Assembly: GCA_011391835.1 (NCBI GenBank)
Contig: JAABPS010000013.1
Location: 1-18,021, forward strand
Reading direction: 5' to 3'
Origin: Desulfobacteraceae bacterium
Lineage (GTDB): Bacteria > Desulfobacterota > Desulfobacteria > Desulfobacterales > JAABPS01
DNA length: 18,021 bases
Position numbers and translations under genes: made by a program. A model generated the notes under the pieces. It was not told the DNA's origin and made no database searches. It worked only from the letters and a program-made list of their open reading frames with translations. Positions 1 to 7,667 of the stretch are shown in pieces. Position 1 is the first letter of the stretch. Each line of letters begins with the position of its first letter.

Positions 1-63
1 CTTGATACACCTTTTGATGGAGGGCGGCATCAGTTAAGGATAGAAAAGTTTAACAGGATTTAG
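1..63 (+). CDS. rpiB: Ribose-5-phosphate isomerase B, C-terminal end (partial)
   Basis: The first 20 codons of the window read in frame 1 and stop at TAG 61-63. The peptide contains FDGGRHQLRIEKF, which fits the conserved C-terminal end of RpiB (F-x-GGRH-x2-R-x2-K). RpiB interconverts ribose 5-phosphate and ribulose 5-phosphate in the cytoplasm. The start lies outside the window. The next gene begins three bases after this stop, so the two are probably co-transcribed. Ribulose 5-phosphate is also a substrate of RibBA downstream, which suits the neighbourhood. The call rests on about 13 residues only, so it is good but not certain. Confidence 0.72.
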   Translation, partial: LDTPFDGGRHQLRIEKFNRI

Positions 64-65
64 AA

Positions 66-530
66 ATGAATTCAGGAGAAAACAGACGCCCGACATGGGA
101 AACATATTTCATGGATATTGCCGTGCTGGTTTCAAAACGGTCAACATGTATCCGGCGATCTGTTGGCGCTGTGATTGTGAAAGACAAGAGGATTTTGTCA
201 ACTGGATATAATGGCGCGCCCTCCGGCGTCCGGCATTGTCTTGAAACAGGCTGTCTCCGGGAAAAATTAAATGTGGCGTCCGGAGAACGACACGAATTAT
301 GCAGAGGGATTCATGCAGAACAGAATGCGATCATCCAGGCGGCGTACCATGGTGTTTCCATCAAGGCAGCCACATTATTTTGTACAAATCTGCCATGCTC
401 AATATGTGCGAAAATGATTATCAATGCAGGTATAAAAACGATTTATTATCAGTCCGGATACGCAGATCCAATGTCAAACGATATGATGAAAGAAGCCGGT
501 GTTGAGGTTGTACAGCTTGATAAAAAATAA
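66..530 (+). CDS. comEB: Deoxycytidylate (dCMP) deaminase
   Basis: 154 residues of the zinc-dependent cytidine/deoxycytidylate deaminase fold. The protein converts dCMP to dUMP, feeding dTMP synthesis in the cytoplasm. The zinc-binding and catalytic residues are visible as HAEQNA (H83, E85) and PCSIC (C111, C114). The block GYNGAPSG near residue 47 and the Cys/His-rich insert between it and the HAE motif (H57, C58, C63, H76, C79) are typical of dCMP deaminases rather than cytidine deaminases. Length is normal for the family. The ATG at 66 follows an AGGA at 54-57 and begins just after the rpiB stop. It lies directly upstream of nrdR, another deoxynucleotide-related gene. No sign of truncation. 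Confidence 0.93.
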   Translation: MNSGENRRPTWETYFMDIAVLVSKRSTCIRRSVGAVIVKDKRILSTGYNGAPSGVRHCLETGCLREKLNVASGERHELCRGIHAEQNAIIQAAYHGVSIKAATLFCTNLPCSICAKMIINAGIKTIYYQSGYADPMSNDMMKEAGVEVVQLDKK

Positions 531-548
531 CTGGAGGGGAGGATATTC

Positions 549-1019
549 ATGAAGTGTCCTTTTTGTGGTGGAACTGACAATAAGGTTATAGATTCCAGAA
601 TGAGCAAAGAGGGTAATGCTATCCGCAGGCGTAGAAAATGTATCCTCTGCAGCAGACGGTTTACCACGTATGAGTATATTGAAGAAGTTCCGCTTATGAT
701 TATAAAAAAGGATAAGCGCCGGGAGATATTCAACAAGGAGAAAATCCGCTCCGGCATACAGAAAGCCTGTGAAAAGCGAAACATCAGCATGAATGTCATC
801 GAGGAATATATCGATGAGTTGGAGCGTGATCTTAAGGAGACGGGCGAAAAAGAGATACCGGCCCATGTCATTGGTGAAAAAGTTATGTCCATCCTTCACA
901 GGCTTGACGATGTGGCGTATGTAAGGTTTGCATCTGTATATCGAGAGTTCAAGGATGTGAATGATTTTGTCTCCGAACTTAAAACTCTTTTAAACAGCCA
1001 GAAGAAATCAGAGGCATAA
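549..1019 (+). CDS. nrdR: Transcriptional repressor NrdR
   Basis: 156 residues, the usual NrdR size. The N-terminus is a zinc ribbon with C3-x2-C6 and C31-x2-C34, with the arginine-rich stretch IRRRRKC before the second pair. An ATP-cone domain follows from about residue 48 to 138, starting at the VPLMIIKKD segment. NrdR senses nucleotide state through the ATP cone and represses ribonucleotide reductase genes by binding NrdR boxes. A strong ribosome site (GGGGAGG, 535-542) precedes ATG 549. No ribonucleotide reductase gene is in the window, so its targets lie elsewhere. It sits between dCMP deaminase and ribD in an apparent operon. Identification is secure. Confidence 0.96.
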   Translation: MKCPFCGGTDNKVIDSRMSKEGNAIRRRRKCILCSRRFTTYEYIEEVPLMIIKKDKRREIFNKEKIRSGIQKACEKRNISMNVIEEYIDELERDLKETGEKEIPAHVIGEKVMSILHRLDDVAYVRFASVYREFKDVNDFVSELKTLLNSQKKSEA

Positions 1020-1067
1020 CCATTGCCTGTCCACTGCAGAACCCGCCACCAGGAGGCCCATATTTAA

Positions 1068-2162
1068 ATGGATGACCAGCATTTTATGAAAATTGCTTTA
1101 GAGCTTGCAGAAAAAGGCCGAGGGTTTACGTCTCCAAATCCTTTGGTGGGTGCGGTTGTTGTGCAAAATGGCAGTGTCGTCGGAAAGGGATATCACAAAG
1201 CATTCGGCGGTGCCCATGCAGAAGTAAATGCCATTGACGATGCCGGCCACTTCTCAAGGGGGGCAACCCTGTATGTTACACTTGAGCCCTGTAATCATTT
1301 GGGCAAAACACCTCCCTGCACCCGAAAAATCCTTGAGTCAGGGATTGGCCGTGTGGTTGCTGCGATGAAAGATCCCAATCCTGGAGTCGAGGGAGGAGGA
1401 ATTGAGTATTTGAAAGCGCATGGTATAAGTGTTTCGCTTGGAATATGTGAACATGAGGCGAAAAAACTCAATGAAGCCTATTTAAAATATATACTGACGC
1501 GACGGCCGTTTGTCACCGTCAAATGTGCTTCCACTTTGGATGGACAGATTGCCACCCGTACAGGAGATTCGAGATGGGTTACCAGCGAGGAGTCAAGAAA
1601 ATTCGTCCATGTGCTTCGGCATGCGGCAGATGCCCTCATGGTCGGAATAAATACTGTAAAACGAGATAATCCGAGTTTGACAACGCGGCTGGAAAACTTT
1701 AATGGAAGAGATCCAGTAAGAATCATTCTGGATTCACATGTATCCATTCCGCATGATGCGAAGGTATTGCGGCTTACATCAGATTCTGATACAATTATTG
1801 TTATTGGCGATTCTATTGAATCTGAAAGGAAAGCAGCTGCCAGAAAGTTAGGGGCAAAGATCATTGAAGCCCCGTTAAACGATGGATTAATTGATCTTCA
1901 TTTTTTAATGGATTATCTTGGAGGGATGCACGTATCCAGCGTGCTGATAGAAGGCGGCAGCCGGGTCATTTCATCTGCCTTCTCATCGGGGATTGTTGAC
2001 AAGGTGGTAATTTTTTTCGCACCCAAACTATTGGGTGGAAATGACGGGGTGCCTATTTGTACAGGAAAAGGCCCGGACGTGATGAGCGGGTGTATTCATG
2101 TGAAAGATATCAGCACCCGACGGTTTAATGATGATATTATGATTGAAGGATATATTCAGTAG
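1068..2162 (+). CDS. ribD: Bifunctional riboflavin biosynthesis deaminase/reductase RibD
   Basis: 364 residues with two domains. The N-terminal deaminase (about 1-145) carries zinc ligands H50 and E52 in HAEVNA, and C75 and C84 in PCNHLGKTPPC. The C-terminal NADPH-dependent reductase (about 146-364) begins at RRPFVTVKCASTLDG and contains the conserved TGDSRWVTSEESR and LIEGG segments. RibD performs the second and third steps of riboflavin synthesis, giving 5-amino-6-ribitylamino-uracil phosphate. Length is standard. AGGAGG at 1051-1056 supports ATG 1068. It is the first of four consecutive rib genes. No FMN riboswitch is visible in the 48-base gap after nrdR. Confidence 0.96.
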   Translation: MDDQHFMKIALELAEKGRGFTSPNPLVGAVVVQNGSVVGKGYHKAFGGAHAEVNAIDDAGHFSRGATLYVTLEPCNHLGKTPPCTRKILESGIGRVVAAMKDPNPGVEGGGIEYLKAHGISVSLGICEHEAKKLNEAYLKYILTRRPFVTVKCASTLDGQIATRTGDSRWVTSEESRKFVHVLRHAADALMVGINTVKRDNPSLTTRLENFNGRDPVRIILDSHVSIPHDAKVLRLTSDSDTIIVIGDSIESERKAAARKLGAKIIEAPLNDGLIDLHFLMDYLGGMHVSSVLIEGGSRVISSAFSSGIVDKVVIFFAPKLLGGNDGVPICTGKGPDVMSGCIHVKDISTRRFNDDIMIEGYIQ

Positions 2163-2206
2163 AGCAGGCAAACAGCCTGAATTCACCCAGAGAATGGCGA
2201 GCGTAT

Positions 2207-2869
2207 ATGTTCACAGGGATCATTGAAGGCCTTGGTACGATAAAAGGAGTAAAATCTGCTGGCCAGAGCAGGCGGATAACCATTGAAGCAGATTTTTCTC
2301 TTGACCAGACAAAGGTTGGTGACAGCATAGCCGTTGATGGCGCCTGTTTGACTGCTGTCGGTATTCAAGGAAGCTGTTTTGATGTTGATGTTTCACCGGA
2401 AACGGTTTCAAAAACAACGCTGGGCAGTATCCGGATGGGTGACAAGGTAAACCTGGAAAGGGCACTGCAATTCAATGCCCGGATTGACGGGCATCTGGTT
2501 TCGGGACATATTGACGGTCTGGGAGTTGTTGGGAAAAAACAAGCCAGGGATAATGCAATAGTGATCAATTTTGTCGTGCCGGATCATTTGCTGCGCTATA
2601 TGATACCCAAAGGGTCGGTTGCCATTAATGGCATCAGTCTTACCATAAATACGTGTAGTGATAAGGGGTTTGATGTCAGCATCATTCCCCATACAGCCAA
2701 GCTGACAACCATTGGATTAAAAAAAACAGGGGATTCTGTAAATATTGAGGCTGATATGATCGGGAAATATGTTGAACATTTTATTGCCGGCAGATACAAG
2801 ACAGGCGATGACAAAAAAAAATCGTCATCAATTGATATGAAGCTGCTGGAAAAAAAAGGATTTATATAA
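2207..2869 (+). CDS. ribE: Riboflavin synthase, alpha subunit
   Basis: 220 residues with the hallmark N-terminus MFTGIIEG and two homologous lumazine-binding domains (about 1-97 and 98-195). The two repeats show matching VDGACLT and INGISLT segments. The enzyme dismutates two 6,7-dimethyl-8-ribityllumazine molecules into riboflavin and a pyrimidine that RibH reuses. The C-terminus has a lysine-rich tail (GDDKKKSSS, near residue 200-209). The ATG at 2207 is fixed by the conserved MFTGI start. The Shine-Dalgarno sequence is weak, which may mean partial coupling to ribD, 44 bases upstream. The gene is also called ribC in some species. Confidence 0.96.
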   Translation: MFTGIIEGLGTIKGVKSAGQSRRITIEADFSLDQTKVGDSIAVDGACLTAVGIQGSCFDVDVSPETVSKTTLGSIRMGDKVNLERALQFNARIDGHLVSGHIDGLGVVGKKQARDNAIVINFVVPDHLLRYMIPKGSVAINGISLTINTCSDKGFDVSIIPHTAKLTTIGLKKTGDSVNIEADMIGKYVEHFIAGRYKTGDDKKKSSSIDMKLLEKKGFI

Positions 2870-2879
2870 AACGCACAAA

Positions 2880-2919
2880 AATCGTTTTTTATCAGATCGT
2901 TTCAGTAAAAAAAACGATT
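2880..2919 (+). promoter_or_regulatory. AT-rich hairpin in the ribE-ribBA leader with an alternative partner
   Basis: AATCGTTTTTT (2880-2890) is perfectly complementary to AAAAAACGATT (2909-2919), giving an 11-bp stem around an 18-base loop. The loop itself holds a second ATCGTTT (2896-2902), which could pair instead with AAACGAT (2912-2918). Two mutually exclusive hairpins are therefore possible between the ribE stop and the ribBA ribosome site (AGGAG, 2929-2933). It could be a weak terminator, attenuator or processing site. The structure is read from the sequence; the function is unknown. Confidence 0.4.
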
Positions 2920-2946
2920 CGACCATACAGGAGATAGACAATATTC

Positions 2947-4161
2947 ATGCCAAGATTACAAATTGACGATGCAATTAAGGAAATAAAAGCAGGACGGATG
3001 ATCATTCTTGTAGATGATGAAGACCGTGAAAATGAAGGTGACTTAACAATAGCCGCTGAAAAGGTTACACCTGAAACAATAAATTTTATGGCCAGATACG
3101 GGCGAGGCCTTATTTGTCTGTCCATGACAGGGGAGAAGATAGATTCGCTGGAACTTCCAATGATGGTCAGAAATAATACGTCTTCCTTTCAGACAGGATT
3201 TACCGTATCCATTGAGGCCGCACACGGTGTTACCACAGGGATTTCTGCGGCGGATCGTGCCACAACCATTCTTACTGCAATAGCAGATAATGCCAAGCCA
3301 AGCGATCTGGCACGACCTGGCCATGTGTTTCCATTACGGGCAAAATCGGGCGGCGTTATTGTCAGAGCCGGCCAGACCGAAGGATCTGTCGATCTGGCAA
3401 GGCTTGCCGGGCTCAAACCGGCTGGCGTTATCTGTGAAATCATGAACGATGACGGGACCATGGCGCGGATGGATTCACTGGAGAAATTCAGCAAAACACA
3501 TGGGGTTGGAGTTTGTACGATTGCTGATCTTATTGAATACCGTATGCGGACAGAATCATTTGTTCATCGGGCAGCAGAAACAGTTATCCCCACAGAAGAT
3601 GCCGGGGAATTTAAAATCATTGTGTATGAAAACGATATAGATGATTTTCAGCATATTGCGCTGGTGAAAGGAGACATCGATTCCACTGAGCCTATTCTCG
3701 TCCGGGTTCATTCAGAATGTTTAACCGGAGATATATTTGGATCTCTTCGCTGTGATTGCGGCGAACAGCTGCATAAGACAATGAAGATGATCTCAGACGA
3801 AGGAAAAGGCGTATTGCTGTATATCCGCCAGGAAGGGCGGGGTATCGGTCTGGTGAACAAACTGAAAGCCTATGTTTTACAGGATAAAGGGCTTGATACG
3901 GTTGAAGCAAATGAAAAGCTCGGATTTGAAGCAGACATGAGAAGTTATGGCATCGGTGCACAGATTTTAGTTGATCTGGGCGTTAGAAAGATGAGGCTTA
4001 TCACAAATAACCCCAAGAAAATGGTAGGCCTTCAGGGGTATGGACTCAGCATTGTTGAGCAGGTGCCAATGGAAGTAAAAGCGAATAAACACAATAAAGG
4101 ATATCTTGAATGCAAGAAGATTAAAATGGGTCATCTGCTTAATATTGACTGCACACCTTGA
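2947..4161 (+). CDS. ribBA: Bifunctional DHBP synthase / GTP cyclohydrolase II
   Basis: 404 residues, a normal fused RibBA. The N-terminal 3,4-dihydroxy-2-butanone-4-phosphate synthase (about 1-200) shows DDEDRENEGDL, HGVTTGISAADR, RPGHVFPL and EIMNDDGTMAR. The C-terminal GTP cyclohydrolase II (about 205-400) shows the zinc cysteines in SECLTGDIFGSLRCDCG and the catalytic stretch RQEGRGIGL. The two halves make the two precursors that feed riboflavin synthesis, from ribulose 5-phosphate and from GTP. Both active sites look intact. The synthase half has GQTEGSVDL where many homologues have GHTEA, a variant I believe is common and not inactivating. AGGAG lies 13 bases before ATG 2947, a rather long spacing. 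Confidence 0.96.
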   Translation: MPRLQIDDAIKEIKAGRMIILVDDEDRENEGDLTIAAEKVTPETINFMARYGRGLICLSMTGEKIDSLELPMMVRNNTSSFQTGFTVSIEAAHGVTTGISAADRATTILTAIADNAKPSDLARPGHVFPLRAKSGGVIVRAGQTEGSVDLARLAGLKPAGVICEIMNDDGTMARMDSLEKFSKTHGVGVCTIADLIEYRMRTESFVHRAAETVIPTEDAGEFKIIVYENDIDDFQHIALVKGDIDSTEPILVRVHSECLTGDIFGSLRCDCGEQLHKTMKMISDEGKGVLLYIRQEGRGIGLVNKLKAYVLQDKGLDTVEANEKLGFEADMRSYGIGAQILVDLGVRKMRLITNNPKKMVGLQGYGLSIVEQVPMEVKANKHNKGYLECKKIKMGHLLNIDCTP

Positions 4162-4260
4162 ATATTTCACTGTATTGATGTAATGGCTGAATGGATGCTG
4201 GTTAATGATGTGGCTATTTCATATTAGATCAATTCTCAATTTTAAGTCGGGAGGAATATA

Positions 4261-4734
4261 ATGACAAAGATTTATGAAGGTGGCCTAATCGCTAAAGGAA
4301 AGAAATTTGCTCTTGTCGTAAGTCGTTTTAATGATTTCATTACCGAAAAGCTTGCAGATGGAGCGGTTGACGCGTTGCTGCGCTCAGGAGCCAGAGATGA
4401 AGATATTGATATTGTTAAAGTGCCTGGCGCTTTTGAAATACCGCTGATTGCAAAGAAAGTAGCGAAAACAGGCCGTTACCATGCAGTTATCTGTATTGGC
4501 GCCGTCATAAGAGGGGCAACTCCGCATTTTGAATATATCAGTGCAGAAGTAACCAAAGGGGTTGCCATGGTAGGCCTTGAGTCTGAAGTCCCAGTCATAT
4601 TTGGGATTGTGACAACAGATACCATCGAACAGGCCATCGAACGTGCGGGGACAAAGGCAGGGAATAAAGGGTGGAGTGCGGCGATATCTGCTATTGAAAT
4701 GGCCAACCTCATTGAGGTTGTCAGCAAGACATAG
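4261..4734 (+). CDS. ribH: 6,7-dimethyl-8-ribityllumazine synthase
   Basis: 157 residues, the standard lumazine synthase length. Conserved segments are SRFNDFITEKL near the N-terminus, VPGAFEIP, the GAVIRGATPHFEYI active-site loop, and the GIVTTDTIEQAIERAG region. It condenses the RibD-derived pyrimidine with the butanone phosphate from RibBA. The enzyme usually assembles into pentamers or icosahedral shells. GGGAGG (4249-4254) precedes ATG 4261. The 99-base gap after ribBA is the longest inside the rib cluster; I see no clear promoter, terminator or riboswitch in it. nusB starts two bases after the stop, the common ribH-nusB pairing. Confidence 0.96.
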   Translation: MTKIYEGGLIAKGKKFALVVSRFNDFITEKLADGAVDALLRSGARDEDIDIVKVPGAFEIPLIAKKVAKTGRYHAVICIGAVIRGATPHFEYISAEVTKGVAMVGLESEVPVIFGIVTTDTIEQAIERAGTKAGNKGWSAAISAIEMANLIEVVSKT

Positions 4735-4736
4735 TC

Positions 4737-5180
4737 ATGGGAACTCGTCGCAGTGCCCGGGAGCTTGCTCTACAAGCGCTTTACTATGCAGATATGAATC
4801 AAACCGACATAGAAAAAGTGATAGAAAATTTTTGCCGTCACTTTACGCCTTCAAAAAGAGCGCTGCCCTACTTTAACAAACTCGCACGAGGCGTTGTACG
4901 GGCAAGCAGTGAAATTGACGCATTAATTGAAAATTTTGCTGATCACTGGAAGCTCACCCGGATTTCCTGTGTGGACAGAAATATCATGAGAATAGGTGTG
5001 TATGAATTATTGCACTGCCCCGATATCCCGCCAAAGGTAGTGATTAACGAAGCGATTGATATCGGTAAAAAATTTGGCGCCCAGGAGTCCGGCGCCTTCA
5101 TAAACGGTATTCTGGACAGTATCCGTATCGCACTAAAAAGTGGCGAAATTCGAATGACCCATAGAGATGATAACGCATAA
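4737..5180 (+). CDS. nusB: Transcription antitermination factor NusB
   Basis: 147 residues of the all-helical NusB fold. The N-terminus MGTRRSARELALQALY matches the RNA-binding arginine-rich start of NusB. The later blocks ISCVDRNIMRIGVYEL, INEAIDIGKKFG and FINGILD are the family's most conserved parts. NusB with NusE (ribosomal protein S10) binds boxA in rRNA leaders and prevents premature termination. The ATG at 4737 is only two bases after the ribH stop, with no separate Shine-Dalgarno of note, so translation is probably coupled to ribH. Length is normal. Confidence 0.95.
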   Translation: MGTRRSARELALQALYYADMNQTDIEKVIENFCRHFTPSKRALPYFNKLARGVVRASSEIDALIENFADHWKLTRISCVDRNIMRIGVYELLHCPDIPPKVVINEAIDIGKKFGAQESGAFINGILDSIRIALKSGEIRMTHRDDNA

Positions 5181-5211
5181 TCCCAGTAACTAATTGTAGA
5201 AAGGAGCAGTG

Positions 5212-6603
5212 ATGAAAACCAGGAAAATTTTATTGCCAGAAAAAGAACTTCCCCGCAAGTGGTACAACGTGCAGGCGGATCTTCCAACTCCGCTGGAGCC
5301 TGTGCTCCATCCAGGCACAGGCCAGCCGGTGGGGCCGGATGACTTAGCACCTCTTTTCCCCATGCCGCTTATTGCCCAGGAGGTAAGCCAGGAGAGGTTT
5401 ATTGATATACCGGATGAAATTCTGGAAAAATATCTCATCTGGCGGCCTACACCACTCTATAGAGCGTATGGCCTTGAGAAGGCGCTTGACACACCTGCAA
5501 AGATCTACTTCAAGAATGAAGGAGTCAGCCCCGCAGGCAGTCATAAACCCAATACCGCTATTGCGCAGGCGTATTATAATAAAATTTCCGGCATCAAGCG
5601 GATCACCACAGAGACAGGTGCGGGTCAGTGGGGGAGCGCCCTTGCGTTTAGTTGCGCGCTTTTTGGGCTGGAGTGCAAGGTCTATATGGTAAAAATAAGC
5701 TATAATCAAAAGCCTTACCGGCGGATGATGATGGAGACCTGGGGCGCCAATTGTGTGGCGAGCCCAAGTACGGAAACAAATGCTGGTAAAAAGATTTTAA
5801 GCCAAAATCCTGATTCACCGGGAAGCCTTGGTATAGCGATCAGTGAAGCAATTGAAGCTGCGGTCAGTGATAAAACCGGGCAGACGCGCTATTCTCTGGG
5901 AAGTGTGTTAAATCATGTCCTGATGCACCAGACCGTTATTGGCCTGGAATGTCAGAAGCAGATGAAGATTGCTGGAGATTATCCGGATATTGTCATTGGA
6001 TGTGCCGGTGGTGGAAGCAATTTTGCTGGATTGGCGCTTCCCTTTGTGAGGGATAAGATCAACGGCAAGAAGATTGATATTATTGCTGTTGAGCCTGCTT
6101 CCTGCCCGACGATGACCAAAGGGCCTTTTGCCTATGATTTTGGCGATTCGGTGCAAATGGCTCCGCTTGCACCCATGCATACACTGGGTCATACATTTGT
6201 TCCAGCGCCCATCCATGCAGGGGGGTTGAGATATCATGGGATGGCTCCCATTGTAAGCCAGCTTATTCTTGATGGCATCGTCAGACCGATATCGATCCAA
6301 CAGTTAGAAACATTCAAGGCAGGTATTACCTTTGCACGGGCAGAAGGATTTATCAGCGCGCCTGAAACGAATCATGCAATTGCTGCTGCTATTCGCGAAG
6401 CTGTCAAAGCAAAGGAAGAAGGAAAGAAAAAGGTTATTCTATTTAACTGGAGCGGTCATGGACTTGTGGATATGGCGGCTTACGAAGCTTACCTGAGCGG
6501 GAAACTCAAAGACCATGCGCTGCCGGAAGCCGAAATTCAACGGGCATTAAAAGATATAGAGCCATTGCCGAAACCGAGACAGTACAGAGCGGGCGCGTTT
6601 TAA
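5212..6603 (+). CDS. trpB2: Tryptophan synthase beta chain, TrpB2-type
   Basis: 463 residues, longer than ordinary TrpB (about 400). It has the TrpB2 signatures: an extended N-terminus (RKWYNVQADLP), RPTPLYRA, and KNEGVSPAGSHKPN carrying the PLP-binding lysine K112. The glycine-rich phosphate loop is GCAGGGSNFAG. TrpB enzymes join indole and serine to make tryptophan. TrpB2 proteins often occur without TrpA and may work on free indole or other acceptors. No trpA or other trp gene is nearby. AAGGAG (5201-5206) best fits ATG 5212; a GTG at 5209 is in frame but too close. It follows nusB by 31 bases and is followed by a strong hairpin. Confidence 0.93.
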   Translation: MKTRKILLPEKELPRKWYNVQADLPTPLEPVLHPGTGQPVGPDDLAPLFPMPLIAQEVSQERFIDIPDEILEKYLIWRPTPLYRAYGLEKALDTPAKIYFKNEGVSPAGSHKPNTAIAQAYYNKISGIKRITTETGAGQWGSALAFSCALFGLECKVYMVKISYNQKPYRRMMMETWGANCVASPSTETNAGKKILSQNPDSPGSLGIAISEAIEAAVSDKTGQTRYSLGSVLNHVLMHQTVIGLECQKQMKIAGDYPDIVIGCAGGGSNFAGLALPFVRDKINGKKIDIIAVEPASCPTMTKGPFAYDFGDSVQMAPLAPMHTLGHTFVPAPIHAGGLRYHGMAPIVSQLILDGIVRPISIQQLETFKAGITFARAEGFISAPETNHAIAAAIREAVKAKEEGKKKVILFNWSGHGLVDMAAYEAYLSGKLKDHALPEAEIQRALKDIEPLPKPRQYRAGAF

Positions 6604-6623
6604 ATAAAATGTGTATGTGGAGT

Positions 6624-6654
6624 CGCTGGAGATCGATACGTTCGGTCTCCAGCG
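6624..6654 (+). terminator. 13-bp hairpin after trpB2, possible terminator or attenuator
   Basis: CGCTGGAGATCGA (6624-6636) pairs with TCGGTCTCCAGCG (6642-6654) over 13 bp, with one T-G wobble and a 5-base loop. It lies 20 bases after the trpB2 stop. Only TTGTTA follows instead of a T-run, so intrinsic termination may be weak. The stem ends nine bases before ATG 6664 of the next gene, so it may also shape initiation there. Confidence 0.55.
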
Positions 6655-6663
6655 TTGTTAAAA

Positions 6664-6939
6664 ATGAATGACCAGAAAAATGAGAGCAGTCCTCCGGGGG
6701 AAGATTATAAAGTTAGATGTCCAAAACTGGGGCATCAGATTCAATTTTCCTATTGCCGTTTTGAGCAGGTAGGCCATCCGTGCTTAAAGATCCTTGACTG
6801 CTGGTATGAGCATTTTGATGTGGAAACGTATTTAAGAGGCGTGTTGGCTCCCGAAGCGATGGCGACACTCTCCCATCCCAACCCAAAACCAAAACTCCTT
6901 TCTTTGGTGGAACTGATCGAACAGGCAAAGAAAGCATAA
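6664..6939 (+). CDS. Small four-cysteine protein of unknown function
   Basis: 91 residues from ATG 6664; a TTG at 6655 would add three residues. I do not recognise a named family. The core has four cysteines, C19, C31, C40 and C46 (C-x11-C-x8-C-x5-C), in RCPKLGHQIQFSYC and HPCLKILDCW. Such spacing could bind zinc or an iron-sulfur cluster, but that is inference. The C-terminal third is a proline-rich linker and a helix (LVELIEQAKKA). There is no signal peptide or membrane segment. No Shine-Dalgarno is visible because a hairpin occupies the upstream bases. It follows trpB2 on the same strand and converges on the next gene. Coherent composition and ordered cysteines make it likely real. Confidence 0.7.
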   Translation: MNDQKNESSPPGEDYKVRCPKLGHQIQFSYCRFEQVGHPCLKILDCWYEHFDVETYLRGVLAPEAMATLSHPNPKPKLLSLVELIEQAKKA

Positions 6940-7081
6940 GGGTCAGTTCTTCGCTAAATATCTCTGCCAAAAGTGAAGAGGCGACTCCGATGTATTTGCG
7001 TCATGAGCTACCGCTACTTTTTGCACACCAACAAATTCATTGGATATATGGTTTCCCCAATGGCAGGTTATTCAGGGTCTA

Positions 7082-7501
7082 TTAAAAGGCGCCCAGTTGA
7101 CATTTGTTTATTTTAATTCCCATGAATTCACATGCAGCGCTGATGGTCATCTTATGAACATTAAAGGATGCTGCAATATTCCACGCATTTTCGCATGAGA
7201 GTCTGTTATCAATCAGCGCTTTCTGGATTGCAGCTTTAATTTCAGGATCAATGGATTCCGGGCATTTTACAATTTTTTTATCAGGCATGTATCCAAAAAG
7301 ACCTAACTGACATTTTGTCAATCTGAAATTGATCAGATCCACGTTTTTGCCGATCTCTATTGCTGGAACGTTCAGTTCTTTGGCAATGTTAAAGGCAACA
7401 GCGCATGGCAGCTCATTTTCCAAGGCATGGCGGATAATACTGTCTTTGATCAATGAATTTGGTTTTTCTCCAGCACGGTGTTTATCCAAAAATTTATTCA
7501 T
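7082..7501 (-). CDS. Tandem-repeat, helix-turn-helix-like protein of unknown function
   Basis: 139 residues made almost entirely of two copies of one unit. Residues 18-69 align with 88-139 without a gap at an offset of exactly 70, with 19 of 52 positions identical. The shared pattern is C-x2-A-[FW]-NIA-x3-NV, then I near position 50/120, ending in KCQLG-x-F (residues 63-69 and 133-139). The NIA/NV segment looks like a helix-turn-helix core, so DNA binding is possible but unproven. Five cysteines are C33, C64, C80, C103 and C134; C124 is a sixth. A good ribosome site (CCTCCT on the + strand, 7511-7516) precedes the ATG ending at 7501. The gene is divergent from ispG. I cannot name the family. 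Confidence 0.75.
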   Translation of the reverse strand: MNKFLDKHRAGEKPNSLIKDSIIRHALENELPCAVAFNIAKELNVPAIEIGKNVDLINFRLTKCQLGLFGYMPDKKIVKCPESIDPEIKAAIQKALIDNRLSCENAWNIAASFNVHKMTISAACEFMGIKINKCQLGAF

Positions 7502-7638
7502 TTCAGAGGCCCTCCTGTTTGCTTTTTTTGTATGGATTATATTATGAAGTTATAGCGGCACTACTTAAAAAGTGAGTAACCTTGCATATCAGACAGTTTT
7601 TTCTTATTCAAGGGGAATAATGATTCATGTTTTTACAA

Positions 7639-7667
7639 TTGTTTTTGCTGACAGATTACAGTATAAT
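7639..7667 (+). promoter_or_regulatory. Sigma70-like promoter upstream of ispG
   Basis: A perfect TATAAT -10 box (7662-7667) lies 17 bases after TTGTTT (7639-7644), a partial -35 match. Transcription would start near 7674, about 55 bases before ATG 7729. It would drive ispG and probably proS and the RelA/SpoT gene. A short palindrome, TTATTC-AAGGG-GAATAA (7604-7620), sits upstream. Confidence 0.5.

Noticed and set aside
449..899. Open frames of 141-147 codons on the - strand opposite nrdR
   Set aside because: They are antisense shadows of the well-conserved nrdR and comEB genes, with no coding signature of their own.
1020..1067. Possible FMN riboswitch before the riboflavin genes
   Set aside because: The conserved RFN-element sequence is absent here and in the gaps before ribE, ribBA and ribH; the ribD gap is also too short to hold one.
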